The translations under genes and the position numbers were made by a program. A stretch of 64,000 bases of DNA. Origin: Metellina segmentata. Lineage: Eukaryota > Arthropoda > Arachnida > Araneae > Tetragnathidae. This document shows positions 32,053 to 43,172 of the stretch, in pieces. Numbering within the stretch: position 1 is the stretch's first letter; every line of letters begins with the position of its first letter. The stretch covers positions 43,372,437 to 43,436,436 of the forward strand of contig OX375873.1 of assembly GCA_947359465.1 (NCBI GenBank). The letters are read 5' to 3'. The notes beneath the pieces are model-generated. The model worked only from the letters and a program-made list of their open reading frames with translations. It did no database searches and was not told the origin of the DNA.

Positions 32053-33107
32053 TAGGGATGCGATATTGACCGCAAAACATCAATGTTTAAAATTAAAACA
32101 TTGATGTTGATAATACATCGCCCAAAAAACATCAATGTTTCTAAACATCAGTGTTTTTAACCTCCCCCTCCCCATTTCTTAAAACTGGTTTAGGAACATC
32201 AAACATTAATCTTCGACGGGGGGAGATTTAATTTGTCATTTTCCGTGTATATTAATTTTTCAGTAAAACTCTTTTTTAACTGTCAAAACAAAGAAAACGA
32301 ATTAATAAGAGCAATTAAGAAATCTTTTATTTTCAAATTGAATAATATAAAAGAAAGAAATATTTCCAACAATTTGACATGGGTACTACTAACTATTAGT
32401 ATAATTAGGTAGGTACATAACAATAATTATAGTTAGTTATTTTTAAGTATTTATCAACTTATTGTGGGGACACAACAAACTTATTTTTTATTTACTGTTA
32501 ATAAAAAGTATTGGGGCCTGTAATTATTATAGGCCTCAATATTTGTTATTTACAGTTTGTAAACAAAAGAAGTTTCCAAACTTTTTCCACCTTAAGCCGA
32601 CTTCTTTTTTCACCAGTTTGGGAAAAAGCTCTTTCAGATGGGATAGATGTCGCCATCACTGACAAATACTTAGTTGCAGTTATTTTCCTTAATTTTTACT
32701 ATGGTGCTTTTTTTTTATCCAAAAATAAAACATTGACAACGTAAAAACATCGATGTTAAACAAACATCGGCTCCAATAAATCGATGGTAAATGCAACAGT
32801 GGTTTTATAAAACTTCGATGTTTTGAAAACATCGACATCGATGTCTCATCCCTACTTTTCACGCCCTTTACCCTTGGCCACTTTGGTTTAAAAGTATGTT
32901 CAATTTACTGATTATTAAAATTATGTTACTCGTTATTTTTTAAATTTTTATAATGGTACTTTTTTTATTTAAAAATAAGACGGCGACAACGTAAAAACAT
33001 CGACAAGAAAAACATCAATGTTAAAAAAACACTGGCTCCAATACATCGATGTTTTTTTTATAAAACATCGATGTTTTAAAAACATCGATATCTATGTCGC
33101 ATCCCTA
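32053..33107. mobile_element. Non-autonomous hAT element with AACATCGATGTT repeats
   Basis: The ends TAGGGATGCGA and TCGCATCCCTA are flanked by 8-bp duplications GTATCTAC and GTATCTAT (32045-32052, 33108-33115). Both ends are packed with AAACATCGATGTTTT palindromes. The right end is present twice in tandem (about 32690-32860 and about 32945-33107). Only a transposase tail remains inside. Confidence 0.9.
32545..32710 (-). pseudogene. hAT transposase C-terminal (dimerisation) fragment
   Basis: The minus-strand frame reads KYLSVMATSIPSERAFSQTG, EKRSRLKVEKVWKLLLF and a stop. This is the hAT dimerisation motif (S..SER.FS..G...RSRL). The rest of the transposase is gone. Confidence 0.85.
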
Positions 33108-33149
33108 GTATCTATTGTGATAATATAGAGGCTTATGAATGAACAGTAC

Positions 33150-33330
33150 GTCGACAAACCGGTCTAGTGGTTATGTTAGCCTCTAGATCGGAAGGTTCCT
33201 GGTTCGAATCCGGGGCAGTGCATGGGTTTGTAAGCGTATGGTGTAGAGCCAGCTGGTGCACCTTAAACCTGTCGTGGCCGAAAGTCCTCACGTTGGAGAG
33301 TGGAGTGCCAGCTCGGATGTTGCCTCGGCC
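33150..33330 (+). mobile_element. tRNA-derived SINE, 5' part
   Basis: The head CGGTCTAGTGGTTATGTTAG and the intact B box GGTTCGAATCC at 33201-33211 are followed by the family body up to GTTGCCTCGG. The tail is missing. It interrupts a gag-like reading frame. Confidence 0.85.
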
Positions 33331-33660
33331 TTTTTGGACAGCCATTTCAAATGTAGAGGGATTAATTTCGTTTACTTTCTCTTCGTACGACTTTGGTAGC
33401 GATGAAATAAATTTAATCATTTTAAATCTGTTTAGGATATGGTGTGAGTCTTGACTGCTTACATTGGGTGATTATTCGTTTGCAACAGCAGAAATTCTAT
33501 ATGCAAGAGATTTTACAGTTTCATTGGGCAGCATTGTTATGCTATTAAAGTTGAGGTGTTTTTGGGTTAGGGATAGATCTTTGAAAGATTTTGTGAACGA
33601 TGCTTCAATATTTTCTAAGGTGTATGAGTCTTTAACATCGGATGATGTTAACATGTAAGG
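33330..33660 (-). pseudogene. Retrotransposon gag-like fragment
   Basis: Minus-strand frames give SLTQKHLNFNSITMLPNETV and KSLAYRISAVANE, then MIKFISSLPKSYEEKVNEIN with a frameshift. The pattern fits the central gag region of Copia/Gypsy-type LTR elements (a ...SV..Y..R...L... helix and IxxLPxSYE). It is a short non-functional piece, cut by the SINE and a (TA)n tract. Confidence 0.55.
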
Positions 33661-33731
33661 GAGTGCAGGGCCTGTGAGTTTTCATCGTAGTATTGCAATG
33701 ATATGGGCTGCTGTTCATTGTCCAAGAGTGG

Positions 33732-33732
<1 letters not shown>

Positions 33733-33808
<76 letters not shown>
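33733..33808 (+). repeat. (TA)n microsatellite
   Basis: About 38 TA units. Confidence 0.95.
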
Positions 33809-33809
<1 letters not shown>

Positions 33810-33812
<3 letters not shown>

Positions 33813-35090
33813 CAGTTGCCACAGTTCTCCACAGTTGCAAAATGTTCCCGTTATGAAATTTAAATGCCATGATAATAACCTTCCTAAAATTCCTTCAGTT
33901 TAGAGGTGATCAACCTTACCTGTAACAGATTTGCCTCACCATTAAAAATAGCCGTTGATATAAATGTTTCAAAAATATATCGCAAAGAAAACTCATTACG
34001 AGATGGCCTACAACAGTTAATGAAGTCTTATGATCGTATATAATATCCAGAAGCAGTCCAAGAGTTCTGTAATATACATCCTTAGGGTTTAAGCTGAGGT
34101 TTAGTACAATTTAAAAAGTCTGCAGATATTCAAAGATGGTTCAAAATACTTGTGGTTGTTGATGCACTTTAGTAAGTTCTTCTCTGCCTCCAAAACCACT
34201 ACTGCACCCAGAAAACATCTTCCTCGTGATAGTAGAGAGCATTGAAGATTTGAAATAATAAAATTAAAATCGAACCTGCCATCCAGATAAATCTAGGTAG
34301 CAATGTATTAAACTAAATCCTTTAAGTTATAAAGAAATCAAGTGAATCCATTTTTTTTTCAAGAAGAATATAACAAATTCCAAGTACCATTACCTATTCT
34401 AAGCTCATTAATTGGATGAGAATTTAATTAACTGATCTTCCGATACAATCTTTGCACATTTCATAAATTTTGTATCAAGTTTCTACAGAATGCTATGGAG
34501 ATTTTGATAGCGTTAATACATAACATCACTCGTTTCATGACACGTATACCCAAAATTGATTCCAAATTAGGCTACAAATTTTTCAAAAGTTAAGCAGATT
34601 CCACAAATACAGGAGAGAAAACAAAGACTCTGACTCGATTTGTAGCCATCTCTCTGTGGTGAGTCCAGTAATGTATAGAAAAGCACCGAAACAAGACAGA
34701 ACGTTTACTGCGCATTACACATATCTCGCCAAAAAAAAAAAAAAAAAAACGAGTAGAAACTTGTATATATACTTGTTATTAATCCAGCTTGGTCGTAGTG
34801 AAGCAAACATTCGATATATAACCATGTATACGAAAATCTGACGGTGTGGTTTTAACGTTTGTTAGTAATTGGGGTTTCTAAAATGTTCTATGAATTTCTA
34901 CGAGTGAATATAATTTATTACCCCAATCACCATTGCAAACTGCCTTCTTCCTTCAGCGTTCTCTTGGTTTTTATTGCCATGATAGGCTGTTACGTAGACA
35001 AAATAAAAAAATACTTCAAGCTGTGCAACTATTCAAAGTGGTCGAAAGCTGACAAGACGGGCATACTTGACCCCGTAAAATCTCTCTAAT
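33810..35090. other. No recognisable gene
   Basis: AT-rich, with an A19 tract at about 34732-34750. A 76-residue frame at 34859-35089 (plus) contains a hydrophobic stretch (FSVLLVFIAMIGCYV) but no recognised motif. Confidence 0.45.
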
Positions 35091-35094
35091 TAGC

Positions 35095-35812
35095 TTCGTG
35101 CGGCAGTCAGTCGTGGAAAATAATCAGACATTTCAGAGTCGTAAACAGGTATACCATATGGTACTAGCCGGCCCTTTTTCTCTAACACGTGGACGCTGGA
35201 ATGTGCATCAACATCCAGACGGTGACAATAACAACTTCATTGTTTGCACGTGTGTTTTTGACAAAATACCGAAAGATAGTTTTTCTCATCAGCGGCCTGG
35301 CGTTCCTTTTTGGTCCGCCCCTTTTCCTTCCCCTCGTGTCTGGCAATTGAGTTCAGAAGTGCGATAAACCGTTCTGTGGGTTTTCAGGAACGATTTTCCC
35401 ATCGACACAGCTGGAGTTCCGTCGGTTCCCTAATCCCACGTCTGGAATGGAGATTAACTTTTGGGAACTCAAGTCGGCATTACAGATGGTTTTTGCATCT
35501 GTGTGGGGGTGTCTTAAGTTCTGTCGAGGACAAAAACATCCCTTGCAAGGGCTCGGAGTTCGCCCCCCCCCCCCTCCCGTTTGCAGTTGCGGTTTTGCGG
35601 ATCCAAGAGAACGGGGATTTGAGAACTTGAGAGACTGATTCTGAATTCGACGAGAGACAGACGTCTCTGTTTTGTGGAGAGCCATTGGTGCTTTGGCTCC
35701 AGGCAGGTTTTCGACTGTCGATGGCTGTGCCTTAACTTGTAACTGGTAAACTTACTTGTAAATATTTTAATTATCTAAATAAATAGTTCAATTTTCAAAC
35801 AGCTGTCCGTCT
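35095..35812 (+). other. Possible LTR or untranslated exon
   Basis: This region is less AT-rich than its surroundings, has overlapping short open frames on both strands, a C11 tract near 35562, and ends with AATAAATAG at about 35779. It could be a solo LTR or a 3' terminal exon of an unrecognised transcript. I see no domain. Confidence 0.3.
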
Positions 35813-37438
35813 AATGAGGTATTTTCACCTTTTTTGTTTCAATTTTATTATGTTAGAGGATGAAAATCCATGAAAAATGACGTATATATTATTAAAATTG
35901 GAAAACTATTCCCCGAGATATTAATTTTTAAATTTCGATTCGGTATTAGCAGGAAAAAAGGAATTTCGTAATGGCTGCTGTGTGACGTCACAGCGCATAG
36001 TAACCCAATGCGCCGGCGTTGCTATGGTTGTTTACATTCGTTTTCGCCATGTGTGTTTAGCTTGCTTCATATTCTGCATAACGTTTTTATCTAGAAGATT
36101 ACATGGAGAACAAAGTTTCTACATATAAATACAGTATAGTACCTGTATGTAAAAGTACAAAAGTGAAAACGCGAGATCCTGGGATAAGGAAAGCTTGGAT
36201 AAAAGCTATGAGGTGAGACTATTTGTCTCGTAAGACTTCTCCTAATTGCTGTGAATACCATTTTTTGGTAAGTAGCAATTATAAAGTTTGAAATTAATTA
36301 ATTTTATTTTTGAGTGTTTTTATCTTGATATGTTCAATGCTTATTAAGCTAATTCCATGGTATTAAATGCAACAATTTGCAATTATAATGCAACAATTTG
36401 TATTTGCAAAACTGCATTTTCAAACATAGTTTTAGTAAATATTACGCTGCCTTTCGTTCAAAACTGTTATTCTGAGTGATATTCAAGGCAATTTTAAAAT
36501 AAGCATTATAAATCATCTGAATGTGTTAGTTTTTGCTATTAATTGAATAAGCTTGGTAATTCATACCATGAAATGCAAGATGTTAAAGCAAAACCAATGA
36601 TGTTTTTTAAATGCTATTAGTTTATGAATTGTTTGAATGTAAATTAACTATCACAAATTAAAAACTAATTTAATTTGGGGTACACGGTAGAATTAGTTAA
36701 TAATCTAAAAGAATAAGTGATTATACATAAATGGCATAGTTTCAGAAATTCATTGGAAACAAACAATAATTTACTTTACACATTTATTTATCCAAGAATA
36801 ATCTTAAATGCAATTTTTTTGGCTTACACAATACTAAAAGTAACACTTTCCATGAACATTGATTGTTTTATTACATTTATTGTTAGAATTAATTTGCTTC
36901 CATCTTGATTGTTGCATTTGGCAAAATGTTTATAATTTGGACAAGTTCAGTAATGATACTTAGTGTAAACGGGCTTTATTCATTTCTAAAACCTTTTCCA
37001 AAACTCTTCAAATATTTCTGTTCTGTATAATATTTTAAATTATTATTTGAGCCTTTCACTTGTTTATTTTTTATGATTGCCCTTTTTATAAACAGTTACT
37101 ATCTTATTTACTGCTGCTTATGAAATAAATTTGCGAATCAATATAGACACTTGTTGATTTCATACAAGAGCGATTGCGAGTGTACAGGGAGCATAGATGA
37201 GAGATGTAAACAAAAGCTCAGCTATGCGCAGTGACGTCACATCCAATGGCGGCCTGTTTTCGAATCACGTGACTTTGTTTCGTTTTCAACAAAATTAAAA
37301 TTGATTTTATAATAATTTCAAAATTATTTTGAAAGTTTGAACGCAATATTTAAGGATTTTTAAATTTAGTAATACTAGAAAAGATCATTTGTAAGCAAAA
37401 CCACCCTCGCACATGCAAATACCTCATTGTTACATGAC
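35813..37438 (+). mobile_element. THAP-domain DNA transposon relic
   Basis: The ends AATGAGGTATTTTCA and the complement of AATGAGGTATTTGCA are short inverted repeats. TGACGTCAC occurs near both ends (35982, 37222) with similar GCGCAT/ATGCGC flanks. The inside holds a THAP-like exon. P and Kolobok elements carry THAP domains; the target duplication is unclear, so the superfamily is not fixed. Confidence 0.6.
36103..36267 (+). pseudogene. THAP-type zinc-finger exon
   Basis: From ATG the frame gives YKYSIVPVCKSTKVKTRDPG, IRKAWIKAMR, then NCCEYHFL. This is the C2CH spacing of a THAP domain (C...W...CxxHF), ending at TTG|GTAAGT. A TGA at 36214 interrupts it, but ATGAG|GTGAGA at the same place is also a good donor, so the exon might really stop there. 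Confidence 0.6.
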
Positions 37439-38001
37439 GGTACACAGGTATACGGTTGTTACGATGGAAGAGCCAAACGCAATGGAATGACAAATATCAA
37501 CGCTCTTTTTTTAAGAACTAAATCATGTGAGCGTAGCAGTCGTCAATTTAGTCCCCATGGTTTACTAATGTTTTAATTATGAAGGTCATCTGAAAGGATA
37601 ATTTTGTGATACTAATTTTATTCTTTGGCATTTTAAATACGCAATTAATACATTTTTAAGTACAATATAAATACAGATGAACAAAAATGTATTAATAAAA
37701 ATAAAAGGATTTGCTCTCTATAAAATTTTAATTCAGTCAAAATGTCTCACTTTAGAGACCTAGAAGGCCGCATGTGGCCTTAAGACCACAGGCTCCCCAC
37801 TCCTGTTGTACACTTTTCTAAATGACTGATTTTTCATATCTCGTATAGGTTTCGTGATAGGAGCGCTAATTTCCTATTTTTATCACTAGAGGAGCTGCAA
37901 GTGATTTCGTCTAGAAGCTCAGTCACTTGATCACTATCACTATTTTTACAACTGTCGCTGTCTGTTTTCGACAATTTAGTCGCTGTACAACGACTTGACT
38001 A
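37439..38001. other. Unannotated DNA with a possible hAT end
   Basis: GGCCGCATGTGGCC...CACAGGCTCCCCACTCCTG at 37770-37806 resembles the terminal sequence of Charlie-like hAT elements. No partner end found. The remainder is AT-rich. Confidence 0.35.
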
Positions 38002-38560
38002 CACTGCCCTACAATAATGGACCGGACGCAAGCGTATTTGCATAAAATCCGATTACTTTTTTGGGGTGTTTTTCGTGGTATGGCCTGGGACCTTTGCATG
38101 TTGTTCCTGGTCAATTGAAAGCCGACGCCTACATGACCATTTTGGACAGTCAGGTTCTTCCTACGCTCTGGCAATTTTATGGCATGGACAGATATTACTT
38201 CCAGGACTACAACGCTCCATGTCATGTTGCAGCCTGTGTCAAGCAGTGGTATCAAGGTATGGACGTAAAACGTCTTCCTCGGAGTCCAAACCTAAACCTC
38301 ATTGAACATTTGTGGGGCGAGTTAGAGCGACGCTTACGGACCAGGGAACCATATTCGAAATCTACAGCTGAGCTGGCGACATTCTTACAGCAGGAATGGA
38401 CATAAATACCCATAGTTGTGTATCAAAACCTTGTTGAAAGTATGCCCAGAAGGGTTGCTAGTGTAATTGCAGCACGTGGAGGACCATCCCCAAATTAAAG
38501 CATGTATTCTATCCTTATACCATCACATCTTGCTGTCCGGTCCGTTATTGTAGGGTAATG
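38002..38560 (+). mobile_element. Tc1-derived MITE, copy 1 (empty hAT site)
   Basis: A 559-bp element with ends CACTGCCCTACAATAATGGA and their complement, TA on both sides. The left end jumps directly into the second half of a transposase ([47 protein letters not shown]). The second catalytic region reads DYN rather than DDN. Copy 2 shares the same deletion junction. Confidence 0.9.
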
Positions 38561-38803
38561 TATATAGATCGGCAAGAGTTTTACAGGAGGTAAATCTAAA
38601 AATATTTTTTATATATTATGCTTCAAAATGCACTTGTTCTAACGGCATTCCATTATCGTAAAGATAAACGAAAAAATAAGAATGTATCAAATAAAGAATC
38701 AGTTAAGGAATTAAAGCATCTTTACTTCGTTATTTTATTTTGTGAGCACCAAGTGTACAACATCAGCTTCTTTTCCCACACATTGTACAAGATAAATTCA
38801 GCC

Positions 38804-38809
38804 TATAAA
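38804..38809 (+). promoter_or_regulatory. TATA box of gene B
   Basis: GCCTATAAAAG lies 59 nt before the ATG, and an initiator-like TCAGATT follows at about 38825. This would give a 5' UTR of roughly 35 nt. The arrangement is a plain TATA-plus-initiator core promoter, inferred from position only. Confidence 0.6.
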
Positions 38810-38862
38810 AGAATCAGATCCATTTCAGATTGGAACATCCAGAGAAGTTGTTATCGAGCAAC

Positions 38863-38914
38863 ATGAAAGCGTTCATTTTAATTGCGTTGGCTGCTGCAAC
38901 GTGGGGAAAACCTG
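38863..38914 (+). CDS. Gene B exon 1: signal peptide
   Basis: The ATG at 38863 opens [17 protein letters not shown], a short basic N-terminus followed by a hydrophobic core, and ends at the donor G|GTAAGA in phase 1. A TATA box lies 59 nt upstream. No upstream in-frame Met is needed; the longer frame starting at 38830 would place a hydrophilic stretch before the signal peptide and is less likely. Confidence 0.88.
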
Positions 38915-41900
38915 GTAAGAATTATTTTCATCGTCATGCACACGAAACAACAGCGTTCTTGTCTGACAGATCACTAGTTGATTTTATTTTTGGGGAATCA
39001 ATAAATGTTCTTTTTCAGAAACCATAAAATAACTAAATACATTTCTTTACAGGTATAATAGCTGATAAAACTTAAGTATGGATACAGGAATTATTTCTCC
39101 AATTTCAGCTTTTTTTATTCCAACAATTCCTTAATGGATCAACCAGGGTTTATTGGAGGTCTCTTTTTAAAAGAACCGAATTTACTGAGCGTGTTAAGTA
39201 GATACCTTGTTTTTTATCGAAGCAAATAAAAATGACCTATTATTTATTTATTTATTCAGTGTTATTGAAGATAGAGTCCAATTACAGTATCACTGATGAA
39301 CAGGTAACAAAAGTATTTACAAAATATTCAAACGTATTCTTTTGAACAGTGATAACGAATGATAAAATATCATAGATGAAAATTATCAGAATAACTATTG
39401 CATAAATTACAAGATCTGTCAAAAGCACCATTCGTTATGCAATGGGCAAAATGAAAACGTGGGAAGGTATTTAATAAGCGCACCACTGGAGCAACACAAT
39501 GGGCTATTGGTGCTGTCCGGGACCAAATGGAAATATCAAAGGACAACACCACGTAATTCTGAACAATGGTCATATAACGAGGTCACACCTGAGATGGCAA
39601 CCCTCTCTCAAAGCTTAACAATGAAAAGGAATTGTAAGTAAAATTTTAGATCTTAAAGTGCGAATATTGGTATGAAATTGAATATTGGATAGTTCTAGAC
39701 AGTCAACATAATAATTCAAAAGTTTTAAGAAAAAACTTAAACATATAAAATATCACTGTTTTCAAAAGAAATAAACTTAAAATAATCACGTAAAACGGAG
39801 ATTTCAGCATCAATCAAATTTATGTTAACTGTTATGTTAAATTATGCATCTATGTATACACTACTCTACAACAATAGATCGGACGCCAGCGGATTTGCAT
39901 AAAATCCGACTACTTGTTTGGGGGTGTTTTTCGTGGTATGACCTTTGCATGTTTTTCCTGGTACATTGAACGCCGACGCCTACATGAACATTTCGGACAG
40001 TCAGGTTCTTCCTATGCTCGGGTAATTTTATGGAATGGACGAATGTTACTTTCAGGACGACAACACTCCATGTCATGCTGCAACATGTGTTAAGCAGAAG
40101 ATATGGATGTAAAACGTCTTCCTCAGAGTACAGACCTAAACCTCATAGAACATTTGTGGGGCGAGTTAGAGCAACGCTTACGGACCAGGGAACCACGTCC
40201 GAAATCTACGGCTGAGCTGGCGACATTCTTGCTGCAGGAATGGACACAAATACGCATAGCTGTGTATCAAAACCTTGTTGAAAGTGTGCCCAGAAGGGTT
40301 GCTAGTGTAATTGCAGCACGTGGAAGACCATCCCCAAATTAAAGCATGTATTCTATCCCTTATACCAGGGATGGGCAAACTTTTTCGGTCGCGAGCCAAA
40401 AATCGAAAAAAAAAAGTTTGGCGGGCCAAGATAAATTTTTCTAAAATTTTAAAAACAATATACAAGTATTACAATTTAAATATGTTAATGATCTGAATGA
40501 AATTGCGATTTCATTTTTAAAAGTTCCTTATATTGAGGTTCGAAGTGAGATGTACTGATTCTAAGGAACGAGGCTAAATGCTCATCTGTCAGTCTACTTC
40601 TGAAATAATTCTCTCTAAGGTTCATATTTGAAAACACTTGTTCACGTATATAGGATGAAGCAAACATAACACTGATTTTCTGTGCGTGAGATATTAAATT
40701 TGGGAAACTTACTTTCGATAGTGATTTGTAAAATTCTAACTTTGGCATATTTAGAGACAACTGCTTGAGATGATTGTTAGATTGCAACTCAATTAATTCA
40801 AGCTGCAAATCTGACCTCACTGCTTCAGAATTTACGTTGAAAGGCATGGGAAAAATATCCAATTCTGTTTGAATGGCACTGAAATCTTGAAATCTGCGTT
40901 CAAACTCAAAATGCAGTTTTTTCAAGCCATCTTCATAATTCTTAAGCTTCATATACTGAAGGTATAGAATTTAACCTCGAGAAATGAGACAAGTCGTTCT
41001 TAGCTAGCTGCCCAGCAAACAGATTAAGTTTTATTTTAAAAGCTTTGAGATGGGCCCAGATATTGTCGATAAATTGATTTTTCCCTTGCATCTTGACATT
41101 CAAGTTGCTCATATGACAAAGAAAATCTGTGAAAAATGCAAAGTCCGAAAGCCATTCTGTATCTTCTAACATTTCGCACTCCGCAGAACACTGTTTCTCA
41201 TGGAAGACCGACACAATGTCGTCTTTAAGCTGCCAAACTCGCTCGAAAACACATCCTGCACTAAGCCACCTTAATTTCGTGTAATACAGTTCATCAGAGT
41301 ATTCAGATTGCACGGACTGAAGAAAATCTCGAAATTGCCTGTGAGTAAGCCCACGAGATCAAACAGTATTTACAAGCTTCACCGCTGCATCAAGCACGGG
41401 TTTCATATTCAATGCAGATTTACACAGAGCATCTTGATGTATAACACAATGTAGAAAAAAAACATTGTTCCTGGGATAGTTTTGATTAAAGAGTCCAAGA
41501 AATCCAGATTTTTTTTCCTGTCATATTTGGTGCTCCATCGGTCGTAATATTACATAAATTTGTTATAGGCACTTTCAAAGTTAAAAGCCCTACCTGAAAT
41601 TCACGAAAAATGTCACATCCCGTTGTAGTTCCCTTTAAAGAACGCATGCACGCCAGTTCCTCGGTAATTTCAAAGTTCTCATTAACACCTCTTATAAATA
41701 ATACTAATTGAGCAGTATCATTTATATCAGTGCTTTCATCCATAGCTATGGAGCAAAATTTAAACTGGCCAACCTTTGACTCTAATTGTGACATCAAATT
41801 TTTATCGATGGCTTCGATTCTAGAAGTCACCATTTTCCGAGATAAGCTTTCAGTCTCAAAATTATTTTTCTTGTCTGGACATAAAACAACACAAACTTGG

Positions 41901-43126
41901 AGCATGCATTGTTGAACGAACTCCCCATCACTGAGAGCTTTATTATTTTTAGCAATATTGTATGCTACAATGTAACTTGCATGTGTAAGCTGCTTCTTGG
42001 ATAGCGCTTTTAACACTTTATCGATTGAAAGCTGTCTGTGATTGCTATTTTCCGTCGATTTATATTTTGTAGAACAAAATTTGAGAAAGTAAAAAGATCA
42101 TCAGTCCTTTGAAAAAAAGGAAGAAAAAAATAATATTTAAACAAAGTAGAAAAGGAGATATGGCTATATAATATATAAATCATATTTTCTTTTAATTTAC
42201 GTCGGACCGGCAAATTAAAATTCTATCCGCGGACCGGATAAAACCTTCCGGCGGGCCGGAGTTTGCCCATCCCTGCCTTATACCATCACATCTTGCTGTC
42301 CGGTCCATTATTGTAGGGTAGTGTATTTTAAAATATAGTAGTGCAATTTCTTTCTCTTGATGGCTTTTATAAAACAGTCGCCAACAGTACTGCATTAATG
42401 CAAATAGTTTTTGATGCTGTTTGTAAGAAAATAAAATCAATCAATTTTCGTACACATAGTAAGAAACAAAGACAGCGGGAAAATTTTCGAATTTAAGAAA
42501 AGAAATTGATATAAAAAAGGTGAAATTTTTTTTTGCTATAAGAAAAGCATCATGTGTTTTAGGCATTCTCAGCACTATCTAGATAATCTGCGGACTACAA
42601 CTGATTTATAGAAAAGGTGTTATGAAATGAAACTAAATTTATATTTTATTGCACGGATGAGGATTTCATGAGAGGATTTCTAAAGCAAGTAAAGCATCGC
42701 TATACATAGCTCGTGTCATTTTTGCATAACCTTTAAATACCCGCAATGTACTGTATTCAATAGGGTAAACGAATAAGACGATCTTTAAAAATATAATTAA
42801 AACAAAAAACACCCCTTTTTTTGCTAAATCTGAGGGAAAATGCTACATTTGATAGGTTATAAAAAAATAATGTTTATGAAAGTTTATACTTATTTTATGT
42901 ATTTGATTGATATAGAACATGCCATTCTTGTAATATTTTTCTTTAAAATTATTTGTTTGAACAGCCCACAAATTGGACCCTATGATTAATGAAGGAATTT
43001 ACGAAGGTGATATTATGGGAATAGATCCTAATGAAGTAAGTCTCGATTCCCCAACTAGGTAAATGTGATAACTATTACCTAAATTATGTGGTTAATTTAT
43101 ATCACTAGTGCACTGCATGCATACTA

Positions 43127-43172
<46 letters not shown>

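Larger units (their letters stand above)
39860..42323 (+). mobile_element. Tc1-derived MITE, copy 2, split by a hAT element
   Basis: The same family and same internal deletion as 38002-38560, flanked by TA (39858-39859, 42324-42325). A hAT element (40366-42275) is inserted 51 bp before its right end. The MITE transposase remnant ([40 protein letters not shown]) has frameshifts. Confidence 0.92.

Noticed and set aside
33150..33230. Possible tRNA gene (intact B box)
   Set aside because: The same head is joined to the same non-tRNA body in two other copies, so it is a SINE.
33632..33903. Open frames of alternating Tyr-Ile
   Set aside because: They are translations of the (TA)n microsatellite.
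35310..35685. Overlapping frames of about 110 residues on both strands
   Set aside because: They appear because the segment is less AT-rich; no motif, and both strands are open, which argues against real coding.
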